Shown: in pieces, positions 31,179-42,404 of the stretch
Position numbering within the stretch: the stretch's first letter is position 1
Layout: the number at the start of each line of letters is the position of its first letter
NCBI GenBank assembly: GCA_033064195.1
Contig: JARBJD010000015.1
Coordinates: 186,001-250,000, forward strand
Direction of reading: 5' to 3'
Length of the DNA: 64,000 bases
Source of the DNA: Blattamonas nauphoetae
Taxonomy: Eukaryota; Preaxostyla; Oxymonadida
Notes under the pieces: generated by a model
What the model was told of the DNA's origin: nothing
Databases searched by the model: none
What the model saw: the letters and a program-made list of their open reading frames with translations, nothing else
Program-made: the position numbers and the translations under genes

Positions 31179-34100
31179 ATGCGATTTTTCATTCTTATCT
31201 CCTCTGCCATTTTCTCTCATCGATCGTACGACCCCCCAAGTCTTCGGGCATTTATCTACAATGCTCGTGACACAGAAACCCCCTGCGAAAACACCATCCA
31301 GATACCGTCAAACAAGACACTTCTCTCGTCCCACTTTATCCTGCACTCGCGAACACTCAGCCTCAATGCAGTCGATCAAACATCTACCATTTCAAATGAT
31401 GCTCTGAAGACCACGCCTTTGTTCACCCTCCTAAACGCATCGTTTTCGCTGTTCTCTGGGAGACTGATCGCCACCCCAAGCCAAATCTGTTCAGCTGATG
31501 AACAATCAGTGTTTTCCCTCAAAAACACTCTTTGTGACATCTCGACAGAATCACCAGTCTTCTCAGTTGCTGGAATCTTGCAGCTGACGTCGATCCAACT
31601 GAAAGTAAAAAACAGCCAGTTCCACTCAAGTTTGATAGCCTCGTCGCCATCTCCTCGCGAATGCATCATTTCGGAGGCCACTTTTCAAGATGCTTGCGTG
31701 ACAACTCGAAGTCCATTTTTTGGGTCACATTTTGAAGTTCTATATGTCGCCCAATGTGACTTCCAGAACGTCTCTCAACCTTCAAATGGCAAAGATGTGG
31801 AGGCCAGAAAGACAGATGGACAGAATAGCCTGATTCTTGGAAGCTCCATCTCGAACTGTGAGAATGGTCTGTACGGCCTTCTGATCCGAGACGCAAATGA
31901 CCACCATCAGCTCACTTCCCTCAATTCCACATTTTTCGACAATATTCGAACATTCACGCCAGTTTATGTCAACGCTGCCCCAATCGAGAACACTCCATTC
32001 ACTACTCGCCAAATATCAACTGCCAACGATGTCACCTTCAAAAAGTGCACATTCACTTCATGTTCTGCCCCAACTGGAGAACATGGGGGAGCCATCTTCC
32101 ACGACAACAAAGGGTCACTCGCCATCGATGGCTGTACCTTCACCAGCTGCCGAGCCTCATTCGGATCAGCTGTTTATGGTGTCTTTCGGAGCAGAGACGA
32201 CATTTCAGGGCTGTTTCGACTCACTGGATCTCATGTTGACCGATGTGGGTCAGCAACTGATTATTGTGCAGTCTTCATTGAAGGCGATGCGAATTTACAT
32301 ATCGCTGGCACTTTTCTTTTTCAAAACAACAATTTCACCCATATGCAAAGCTTGTCTCGTGTTGGGTTCTGTTCCAACCATCTTGGAGGTGGAACGATCC
32401 ACAACTGCCGATTTGTCAATCTCACAGTTACTGAGAGCATGCAAGCCGCATTCAAAGTGGAAGGAGCAAACGGAGATATCTCAACTTCAGACTGCTATTT
32501 TTGTGAAATGCTCAACTACACATCAGGTGTCGCCCACTTTCAATTCGTGTATGGACAGACGAAGGTGGAACGACTGAGATTCGTTGAATGTCATCCAAAT
32601 TTTGCAAATTCTCACCCAGCTCTGATAATCGCTAGCCGAACGTCTCCTGATCGCCCAAATAACCCAGCATGGTACACAGAAACACCAGACGACAATCCTG
32701 TCGTGTCTGACTGCTGGTTCGAAGCGACAGACATGGAGAGTCTCTCTGATCTGAATGTGGATGTCTTCCCAGAAATGAAGCAGACCTCAGTCACAGAGAT
32801 TTGGTCCACATCGAACCCATTCGCGATTCAATGGGAAGGAACAGCGATTGACACGATCAGACAGACACCAGACATTGTGATCGACGCTGTGGAAGGATCG
32901 GACGAGGAATTCTGCTGGATGGGGGAGAAAGGATGTCAGACAATGTCTGAGACAATCAACGACCGCACATCGAACAAGTTTGAGGGCACTTTCCTCCTCA
33001 GCAGCGACTCTCACTCTGATTCTGGAGTTGTGGTTGGGCAGAGGAAGCTTGTGATGAAATCACAGTCAGAAACCAAAGCGACGATTTCTGACGAAGGGTC
33101 GTCTACCGTTCTCTTCTCCATCTCCACTGGAAGCCTCACTCTCTCCTCTGTCGACTTCTCTCCTCACATCCAGTCGAGTCTGTTCGTGTTGTGTGGAGAT
33201 GGCGAGCTGAAAGTGACAAACAGTGTGATTGACGGGAGTTCTCTGGGCGAAACCGAACTGTCAAAACCACTTTTGGAGCTGAAAGGAGGAACAACCACTC
33301 TGATCTCGCTCACTCTCCAATCGCTGACATCGTCAGTCGGGCTGATCGCAGCCACTTCTGGCTCAGACTTCTCTCTCGTGATCTCGAAATCGACATTATC
33401 TGCCCTGACACGTCGTGTTGGGAGTGGAGTTGTGGTGGAAGGAAGAATGGGATCGGCCAGCACTGTCTCGATCTCTGAAAGCAAGTTCACTGAATGCCAC
33501 ACACTGGACGAAGACTATGTCGAGCACGACGACCCAGCCAACCCAGGTCCCGAACCAAATGTTGTTAATCGTCGAGGGGGGTCGCTTGTCTTCAGTGGTT
33601 CAACTGTCAACGCTGGAACAGTCGAACTCACATCCTCCAACTTTTCAGATTGTTCGTGTGTGAAGGGATCAGGTGCTTCACTCAACATGCAGAATCTCTC
33701 CACTCTCACAATCACGTCATGTCGCTTCGAGAATCAATTCACATCTGGCTATCGAACACAGGGAGGAGCTGTTTCAGGCTGGTTCATTTCCGATGTAACA
33801 ATCAAGGCATCGTTCTTCAAGACGTGTCGGCTGTCCGATGACAGCGTTCTCGCTCAAGGCGGAGCGATCACATTTCAACAATCACAAAGTCAAACTGATC
33901 TCTGCAAGTTCGAAGATTGTTCGGCGTCGTACGCAGCACATGGCGTTCACCTTGCCCACAGCTCATTCACAAACCAAGAGAAGAACTGTGAATCAGCAGC
34001 GGATGGAGGAGCTGTGGCAGTGACACTTCGCGACAGTGCGTCACTCGAAATCCACAGCACATCATTCCACTCGTGCTCGTCGGGTGGAAATGGAGGAGGA

Positions 34101-35486
34101 ATCTGGATTGACGCGAGTTCGTCTCCCGCGTCGTTCACATTCAGTCTTCTCAAACTGGACTTTGGGAGAGGGTCAGAATCGAACAAATGTGGAGCATCAA
34201 AAAGTGGGTCGGATGTTTTCATTTTGGGTGGGAACCTGAGAACCCTTGTGGATGCAACGAAATGGGAAGGAACGTTGGAAAAAGCGCAGCGAGGGACACT
34301 GTGCGGATGGGACGAAGAGAATGGGGAAGTGATTGATATTTTATCGCTCTTTCGTGGAAAAGCATGGATCGTGAGTGGGAGTGGGAACGACGAAGAAGGG
34401 ATAGGATCGGCAGAATCGCCGTTCAGAACTGTTTGGAGGGGTCTTGGAGCTGCAGAAGAGAGCGGAGAAGAGGAAGGATGTGTTGAGATAGTGGGATCAG
34501 CGTCGATCGGGAGAAGGGTGGAGATTGTGGGAGAGGAAGGACGAGAGAAGAAAACAACATTATCAGGATCAGTCGAAGACAACAAGATTGTCTGCTCATT
34601 AGAAGCTGCAAAGCAACATGACCAACTGAAGCGAGAAGAGGGAATGATTGTCCTCACACGACACACTCTGAACATCGTCAGCATCAGCATCGTTCTGACA
34701 CCAACGCCTCTGTCTGTCCTTGTCGTGAAATCGAACGCTCAAGTGTCACTGTCTGAATGCAAAGTGAGTGGAGACCAGACAACTCACTCAATGTTGGTCG
34801 TGGTTCACTCAAAAGGGGTGGTGAAGGTTTTATCGCTGATGAGTGAGAGGATGAAGATGGGAGGGAAGGGATCGATTGTGATTGTTCGAGGAGGAGCGAT
34901 GGAGATGGAAGACAGCTCGTTTTCAGGTCTGGAGACACAGGAAGGAGGAGTTGTGTGGGGACAGACACGCGAGAGAATCACTCTTCTGAACTCGAACTTC
35001 ACGTACTGTCGAGGGGAGGAGTTCGGAAGTGTTGTTCGAGTGACAGCAACAGACTGCAAAGTCATCATCTCAAAGTGTCGGTTTGTGGAATGCTGGACGG
35101 GAGTTGGAATGAAGACGAGAGACACAGGAAGAAGAGAAGGCGGAGGAAGTGTTCTAATTGATCTGCGAGAGAGGAAGAGAGGAGGCCCCTGTTCTGTTGA
35201 TCTATCGATGAGCATATTCACGAACTGTGTTTTGGAGAACACCGACAGTTCCGTTGATGAAGCGAGATGTGTGGGAGGAAGTGGATTCTTAGTTTTGGGA
35301 AACGGGCCTCGGCAGAGATTGGATCTTTCGGGAATGACGATGTCGGACTGTTCATGCCGAAACGTGAAGATGGCGGATGGTTTCGATGGAGGAGTGATTG
35401 GATGGAGGACACAACCACTCCACACAGATCGACGAGATCTACTCGTTAAGAATTGTAAATTGGGAGTAATGATGCTCGCGAACTGA
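31179..35486 (+). CDS. Secreted right-handed beta-helix protein, no membrane anchor
   Basis: A 1435-residue single-exon protein. A short signal-like start (MRFFILISSAIFSHRS) is followed by a long Ser/Thr/Asn-rich ectodomain with many S-x-F-x-x-C and GGA/GGG turns, the Pmp-like or pectin-lyase beta-helix pattern. Around residues 570-600 lies a conserved family block (DAVEGSDEEFCWMGEKGC), seen in related form in the intact protein at 7727 and in the pseudogene. Unlike those, it ends in beta-helix without a transmembrane helix or tail (CKLGVMMLAN), so it is predicted to be released, or its 3' end has been lost. Its start is head-to-head with the pseudogene's start. Confidence 0.8.
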   Translation: MRFFILISSAIFSHRSYDPPSLRAFIYNARDTETPCENTIQIPSNKTLLSSHFILHSRTLSLNAVDQTSTISNDALKTTPLFTLLNASFSLFSGRLIATPSQICSADEQSVFSLKNTLCDISTESPVFSVAGILQLTSIQLKVKNSQFHSSLIASSPSPRECIISEATFQDACVTTRSPFFGSHFEVLYVAQCDFQNVSQPSNGKDVEARKTDGQNSLILGSSISNCENGLYGLLIRDANDHHQLTSLNSTFFDNIRTFTPVYVNAAPIENTPFTTRQISTANDVTFKKCTFTSCSAPTGEHGGAIFHDNKGSLAIDGCTFTSCRASFGSAVYGVFRSRDDISGLFRLTGSHVDRCGSATDYCAVFIEGDANLHIAGTFLFQNNNFTHMQSLSRVGFCSNHLGGGTIHNCRFVNLTVTESMQAAFKVEGANGDISTSDCYFCEMLNYTSGVAHFQFVYGQTKVERLRFVECHPNFANSHPALIIASRTSPDRPNNPAWYTETPDDNPVVSDCWFEATDMESLSDLNVDVFPEMKQTSVTEIWSTSNPFAIQWEGTAIDTIRQTPDIVIDAVEGSDEEFCWMGEKGCQTMSETINDRTSNKFEGTFLLSSDSHSDSGVVVGQRKLVMKSQSETKATISDEGSSTVLFSISTGSLTLSSVDFSPHIQSSLFVLCGDGELKVTNSVIDGSSLGETELSKPLLELKGGTTTLISLTLQSLTSSVGLIAATSGSDFSLVISKSTLSALTRRVGSGVVVEGRMGSASTVSISESKFTECHTLDEDYVEHDDPANPGPEPNVVNRRGGSLVFSGSTVNAGTVELTSSNFSDCSCVKGSGASLNMQNLSTLTITSCRFENQFTSGYRTQGGAVSGWFISDVTIKASFFKTCRLSDDSVLAQGGAITFQQSQSQTDLCKFEDCSASYAAHGVHLAHSSFTNQEKNCESAADGGAVAVTLRDSASLEIHSTSFHSCSSGGNGGGIWIDASSSPASFTFSLLKLDFGRGSESNKCGASKSGSDVFILGGNLRTLVDATKWEGTLEKAQRGTLCGWDEENGEVIDILSLFRGKAWIVSGSGNDEEGIGSAESPFRTVWRGLGAAEESGEEEGCVEIVGSASIGRRVEIVGEEGREKKTTLSGSVEDNKIVCSLEAAKQHDQLKREEGMIVLTRHTLNIVSISIVLTPTPLSVLVVKSNAQVSLSECKVSGDQTTHSMLVVVHSKGVVKVLSLMSERMKMGGKGSIVIVRGGAMEMEDSSFSGLETQEGGVVWGQTRERITLLNSNFTYCRGEEFGSVVRVTATDCKVIISKCRFVECWTGVGMKTRDTGRREGGGSVLIDLRERKRGGPCSVDLSMSIFTNCVLENTDSSVDEARCVGGSGFLVLGNGPRQRLDLSGMTMSDCSCRNVKMADGFDGGVIGWRTQPLHTDRRDLLVKNCKLGVMMLAN

Positions 35487-35745
35487 AATCAGATTGTTTT
35501 TCTTCATTATATTATTATCATCTTTACTCATTTCATTGCTCTTCTGTGAATTCAATCGATGTCAGATCATAAACCTTCAAAATAACCGGTTTTATTCGCC
35601 GCGCCCAGAATACGAACAGTAGTGCACATCTTTTTGCGTATTGACTAAATGCGATTTGACGTCTAAATTTGAGGAGAAAACTGTACAAAGAACAGTCGTG
35701 TATGAGTGACAGAAATGAAATGTGAAAAGAATCTGATGTTTGGGT

Positions 35746-38700
35746 TCATGACAATCCAGTTCGGGAGAGAACTAAAGAGAAATCGTGGTTAATCATTTTT
35801 TGGAGAACACTCCAATTACGAATCGAACGAAGAAGAAGTCCAATCACACAAATTCCGTTTTCATAGTCCTCCAAAAACGATGATTCCGACACTGCCCGAA
35901 TTACACAATCCAACATCCCAAAACGCACCATCTCCATCACATTCTCAGCACCGCTCATTCCGACAAGTCTCTTCACAAACTCCAAAACGACTGACACTTC
36001 CGCCGGAACAGGAGACCTGAAGAAATGAAAGAGAACACGACACACAGCATTGCCAAAGAACAATTGTGAAGTGACTCGTTAACCAACTGATTCAACACGA
36101 GATCTGAAGAGAAGTAGAATATGAGTAGGTCACACTTGTGGGTTTCAACATTTTAACGAAAGTTCCAAAGAGAGAGATTTCATGATGAAGGTCTCTCATT
36201 TGTTTCGGCAAGTTTCCATACATCTTTGTAAAAAAATCAAATTCAAGAGCACGGTTGGTCGGAATGTGTCCGTCATGGGGTTCAGAGAGAATGAGAGTCG
36301 ATCCAAATCCAGTCGGGATGTTCAGCCATTCGAGAGACTTACAAATCTGCATGAGTTCAGACACAGTTGAATCATCGTCGTTCACATCCGAGCTGTGTCG
36401 AAATGATCTGAACAGCTCTTTCAGACTGAGACAGTCGCCGAAAGGCGCTGTGACCAGGACGAGACTTGCCAACACGACTTTCAGAGCGCCGAACAGATAG
36501 TCAGAACTCGTCGTATACCTCAGAACGGGCAAGAAGAGGCGAACAACAAGAGGAGGAGGGTAATAGACGAAGAGAAGAAACGTGTCGGAGATGAGAGGTG
36601 TGAAAAACATCCAAAATGATTGAGCGAAATGTTGCCCAGACTGGATTTCAAAGAACTCGATCAGATCGATGTGCACCTCTCGTCGACAGAGCGCGTGGAA
36701 ACCACACAAAGACGTGTTGATGAGTGTGGGTGGGAGATCGAAGTCAACTCCAGAGTCAAAGACGAAAAAATATAGAGGGTCCACTCGGAGGGTTCGATCG
36801 AAGAGGAGGTCGAGAGGGGGCTGATGTGGCTTGTGTTGGTTTAGACCCGAGTGGCAGAGGATTACCATTCGATTCTCAAAACAGAAAAATAGAATCCGAG
36901 TATCAAAGTCAGGATGAGCAGTGATGAAATCTGTTTCAATTGACGGAAAATCAGATTCGATCAGTAGTGACATCATCAAGGAGAAATTGATGAGAAGGGT
37001 TGGACAAATATCTGATGGCACTTCTTGAATGATGTCACTAAACTGGGAATTTACTCGAGAGACAGCATGCTGGCGGTGCTCGAACGAGAGAAGGATGTGG
37101 GTTCTCTTGTCATCATCAATTGGGAGTTGGAACAAGCGATGTTGGAGACACAAAACCAGATCGAGGGAATTCACGAATGATGCCGACCAACTCAAATCGG
37201 CTGTGAACAGGCCCTCCCAATCAAATTCATCCGCTCTGAACGGTTCCAAGGATTCTTCAAGTAGTGTTCCCGCGATCCATCTCGTTGAAATGGAAATAAG
37301 AGCGTACTGTTCCTCAGGTGTTCCATCGTGGAATGCAGAGCGAAGATTACGGCACAGGTGAGGCATCTGAAAGAGTAAAATTGGAATTTCGAGGAGACGG
37401 TTGAAGAGGGGCAGCGCAGCGGAGCGAACGATGGAGTTCGAGTTACCGAGTACAGTGACTGTTCGATCAAAGAAGTCTGGAATGTCGACAATGCATTTAT
37501 AAGTTCCGACGAGATCGCAGACAGATCGGCAGCGAAGCAGCGAACTTTTCAGTTTCTCGTTGTCAGTCTCGTCGAAGATGGATGATTCGAATGTTTCTGT
37601 GGGATTGGGGTTGTCGTGTTGGATGAGCGCTAAGTATCGGATGGTATAATCTGCATAAGTCTGTTTGGGGAGATCTTGAGGGAGAGGTGAGGTGAGGAGA
37701 GAGTGAAGAATGTTCAAAAGTTGGAGGGATTCCTGTTTGACTATGGTGGACGACGAGAATGTCCGAAGAGAAGAGTCGAGGTGAGCGTCGAGGGAGGTTT
37801 GGGGAGAAGAGCGCGATGAATGCAGAGACGATGTCGAATTCTCATCTGGCCCATCCAACGACGACGCCAGTTGTTGGAACTTCGCTTGGAGCGAGAGAAG
37901 CGTTGGTCGGAAGAACGGCAATTTGAGGAACGATGTGTCATTCTGAAAATCGAAGTGAAAACGAAGAAGTCACACCTCAACTTCCTCTCCGCTTGCCAAT
38001 TTCTGCAGAAACTCCTTCCATGACGTAATCTGGCGTGCTTCTTCAAAACAATCCGAATTAATCGGCTTTCTGAGCTTGATGAGCTCAGGATCGAGCATTT
38101 TTGTGAATTGAATGATTTTTGGCGAGAGAATATTTAGTTCTTTGTCAGTTATCCGATCAGAGGGGTTCACAAGTTCCTGGTTTTCCAGTTTTAGAACTGT
38201 TAAGTAAGCATGCAGGAGTATCCACTGAAAAGTGTCGTAGACGCCGAGATCATCAGGAATAGTCTCGATACATCCTTTTGCGCCTTCATCAACGATGTCA
38301 TCGAATGTTGATGGGTCACAGTTGAGAACAACACAGTCGGTGCTGACGAGATGATGAAGGAGGTGGCGAAGAATAGAGGGGATCAGAATGTGGAGGAAAT
38401 GTTGATCGGTGCGCTTGGAGAGGCAGTTTGAAGTTGAGAGTTGATCAATGAAGTCAATGAAAAGCTGTGATAGGCGAGTGATGCTATCAGAGAAGGATCG
38501 TGGAGAATGGGGAGGCGATGAATGTGAATGCGAGGCGAAGAGATCTGAATTGGGAGAAGTTGAGAAGAAGAGACAAACTGATCCGAGCCGTTCCAAATCT
38601 GTCAACCACAACATCGTCGCCACCAAACGAAAACGAATTATCGTAACACGAAGCTTTCGATTCAAGGCCAATCACGGCACACACGAACCATTCCAACAAA

Positions 38701-41210
38701 TCCTGAAACAAAATGGACGGAAACAAGAAAGTGATTGCAGACCTTCCATTCAACTTCTTCTTCAGATTCACATTTCGAAGCGATGAGAGATGTCAGTGTT
38801 GTCAAGTGTTCGTCCTCGAGCAGAGAAGTTGGAGTTTCTGTTGAGACCGTGAGATCATGCCACGCAAGCAGGGGATATCTGTGTAGATTTTCAAGAATGT
38901 TATTGGCTCCTTCATGCAGATCAACACTGCTTTTCCGTCGGTCGTTGATGATTTCCATTTCGGATTGATCGAGTTGAGAGTCTTCGATGGATAAATCTTG
39001 AGAGACGGACGAATGTGATGAAGTATTGTGCTTTTTCTGAGCCCGTGTTGAGATCTGGCGGAGAGAAGCTAGAATTTCAATTTCTTCTTCCGTTTGTCGT
39101 GATCGTTTTGACATCTCGTCCTCAGGTGGGAAAGCTGAGACGATGTGATCTTCTGTTGATGAAAACAGTCGTCCGGATAAGATTCCATCATGAAGCTGGA
39201 GAGCTAGTGGATTCGGAGTTTTAGTTTGACTTGAATCGGTTCTGTTTGATCCCAACGACTGGTTGGTTGTGATTTTCGATCGAAACTCATCGGACATGAA
39301 TGCATTGTTGGAGTAATCCTCTCTTTCCCAATGTGGTTCTGAATGGAACGATACTGTTGGTACTTCAGAATCAGAACCTATCGAGGGACCTGGTCCCCTC
39401 AAATAGTGTAGGTGAAGTTCTGCTTCAGCCATAATTGAGTCACGGGCTAGTGTGAAGACATCATCTTTCAGAAACTTGGTGCTTAGCTGAAATGGGGGGT
39501 GAGAATTACGAAAAGAGAGAAAATGTGCATGCGTATGATCGAAACCTCTTTTCGTTGACCAGTCGCTCTTTCCTGGAGAAGATGGAAGATATCATTTGTG
39601 TCGATCGAGGGGACAAGGATGAGGTGGTTGGCTTCCAAGTTGGCGATGAGTTCCACGATGTATTGTGAGACTTGTTGGATTCCAGATGAAATTGACGATC
39701 CATCCACATCTCCATTTCGAGATGCGGGAAAAGAGGGGAGTGGATCTGAAAAGTGGAGAAGGAACAGAAATAGTGAGAAGAAAAGGAAAGAAACTGATGT
39801 TAAATCTGAAAAAGTTGTCGACCATAATATCATCTTGTTGGAGTGATAAATTTGCATTCTGCAAGTTGAATCGAGCCTCCACTCCCAGAATGCACTCAAT
39901 ATACCACTGGATCACAGTCTAACAAGGACAGAGGATGACAAAAAGGGAGTCAAGCCTGTGACGAAACTGGTATCTTCCTCAAAATCAGAAATTCCATAAA
40001 TTTGGAGAGAGGCAACATATTTCCGAGAGGCTTCAGATAAATCGTTCCATCTTCCGATTGGAGAGGCTCGGAGAGTGGAAGAAGAAATGGGCGAGGTTGG
40101 CGGGAAGTGTTGGGAGGTGGATGGAGAATATTTTGGAATTCGTTAAGTTCACTCGGTGAGACACCTTGGAATGTCATCAGAATCGATGATTCTGTCGGAA
40201 AAGCACAAAGTGTGGCCAGGAAGTTTCTGAGGTCAGGATGACCGTTTGAGTCTTTAAGTGAGGTGAGTTTCAATGTAGGCGGGAAGATAGAGCTCAATAC
40301 GTACTCATTGTCAGATATGTCAGGATTCTCCTCCACAAATGAAAGACGGAGATCGTGGAAATGTGGTACGAAGATTGGATTGTGAAGAAATGAAAGAGTC
40401 CTTGGAGGGTCTTGGCAGAATAGAGAAAGAAGACTGAAGAATGGTTGAATTTGGTTTGAGTATTGCATCCATGTGTTGAAATGAGATGGAGAACTTAACT
40501 TGCGGTTTATCTCGGTGAATATCATTGATAAATGACGATTTTCTTGTGAAAAGTCAGATGTCAACAATTTTTCAAAGAGTTGAGTGATTTGTTCATCATC
40601 TGGTCCATAGACAGGGCCACTGCTGCCTCGATTGACATCTGCGACGAGATCTGAGAAAGAGGATGAAGATCCAAACCGAGACAGGCATGTCCATTTGAAT
40701 CAAACACATGCTCATAGCCATCTGCATCAGCGTGATCTCCAATCGCAGTCTTAAGCAATAATGATTCAAGAAGCATCTCGACAAAGACTCGAATCAAATC
40801 CTTTAAAAATCAGAGAGAAAATGTGCAAACAAAGGGAGTAGAGTCATTGAGCCATCCGAGAAAAGCGTCGGAGAGTGATTGGTAGTAGTACGACATGAGG
40901 TAAAAACATCCTATGGGAACGAGTCTCTCCAAATGCTTCAAAGGGTCAGATCTCACAACAACTCTAAATTGGAGCAAGCCACGTTGACATGAACGGAATA
41001 TCGATGGTTCAGATGGAGACAGCGCAAAGACGTGTAGTTTGCTGTGACGAAAGAGAAGATTGTACACAGAAGATCGAAAAGGTGAAATGGTGGAAGCGAA
41101 AGGTGAAATGAAAAAGGTTGTTTTTCTTGGTGGAAAGGTTTCCGAAGTGGTTGTGGTGGAGAGATGATATATTCTGAAAAATCAAGAACTGTGAACGATA
41201 AACGATCCAT
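35746..41210 (-). CDS. Large multi-exon helical protein, function unknown, with ultra-short introns
   Basis: The ATG is at 41210, 46 bp from the end of the upstream gene. At least eleven introns are needed, and all close the frame. Those I could place exactly are 41042-41067 (26 nt), 40801-40830 (30), 40649-40674 (26), 36104-36135 (32) and 36017-36045 (29). Others near 39905, 39750, 39500, 38710, 38560 and 37940 are about 33 to 65 nt. All begin GT (mostly GTTTG or GTGTG) and end in a pyrimidine-rich AG. The protein is about 1,600 residues, mainly helical and Leu/Phe-rich with HEAT-like stretches. A charged Ser-rich linker lies at about 39000-39300. No motif I know identifies it. Confidence 0.62.
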
Positions 41211-41256
41211 CGATACTGTTTGAGGGACATGGAGTGGCGACGAAGCGTCTCAGCTG

Positions 41257-42318
41257 CTATTTTGGTGATTTCACATTCATTCCCAGCAGATTGTTCCATT
41301 CGATGGCTCGTTCGGCCACTTTATGTCCGTACGCTCCACCAAAGTCTAAATTCAGTCGCTGTTCGTCGAGATCTTCAACGCCCTCCATTCTTTGCGATCG
41401 AAGGATGATATTCCATAGATTAAGCGTTTCTCCACCGATAGTCGTGTATTTCAGCTGAGCGAGGAGCATCGTTAGTCGATAACTGAGATTCATGATGTCG
41501 CGTTCGTAAAACGTCATTGCACTTGGAATTGTGGGTAATATGGGCAGTCGGAATACAAAACGCATCGTCGGTTCATGATAAGGGCAGATTGCAAGGCTTT
41601 TAGCAAGGAGGAGCATGGAAGAAGCGGGGAGCTCGCCATCCACAAGGGAATAACGGTTCGAGCAGATATATCGAATGTATGCTTCTAAAGGCAGCAGAAC
41701 CTGACAATACACGGTTTCGCCAAGTTCTTGCTGTTCATTGTCATTGTGTAGTTGAAGAGTATCACGGACACGTTCGGTCAACGCCATTAACGAATCGTAG
41801 GTGACACCGATGAGATTATTGTGGAGTTTTTCTGCTTCTGTGAAGGAGGGAGAGAAGAGGTCGAGAGAAGACACGAGTTTCTGGAAAAGACCATTTTTGA
41901 CTAGTTTGAGAAGTGTTGTGGGTGATGCGTGAATTATCATTCGATTGATGAATTGTATGGTTGCATTCACTATTCGCTGACAATGTCCTGATATCAGTTC
42001 AAATACTGATTCAACAAAGGCGCTTGACGACTCTTGCTGTGATGAGGGAACGATGTCGTTGATGATGGAATCGACTTCATTTGTAGTTTTTGGACTGATC
42101 TGTTCAAGAAATGATGATGCTTTGTCTTCCAACGATGGAGTGAATGAGTGTTTGTTCTTCACAACCTGAATAAAGGACTTGTAGATCGCTGATCGTTCCG
42201 ATGATGATTCGACAGGATGTCCATCCCAATTCAAGAATACTGAAGGGTCGATGAATCATAATTCACGAAGAATGAACATACCAGATCGAATTGGCTTTGA
42301 AACGGACATCACCATCAT
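41257..42318 (-). CDS. Armadillo-like family protein
   Basis: Exon 1 is 42318-42282 (ATGATGGTGATGTCC start) and exon 2 is 42239-41257; the 42-nt intron starts GTATG. This gives 339 residues. The N-terminal family motif VFLNWDGHP follows the intron, as in the member at 51022. The central box is LPLEAYIRYICSNRYSLVDG, and the C-terminal signature is AIEWNNLLGMN. The fold is an all-helical armadillo-like solenoid, probably a scaffold. It is divergent from the pseudokinase gene, with only 86 bp between the two ATGs. Confidence 0.78.
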
Positions 42319-42404
42319 GATATGCGTCTCCATTTGAATGAACCGAAAATGAACAAAAAAGAATGGGCCGATGATCGAATCAAACGTTTCAAGATACTCA
42401 ATTC

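Noticed and set aside
30861-31220. Minus-strand frame continuing upstream of 31045 as a separate gene
   Set aside because: It has no ATG-supported start of its own and overlaps the start of the beta-helix gene at 31179. The downstream part is explained as the signal peptide of the pseudogene.
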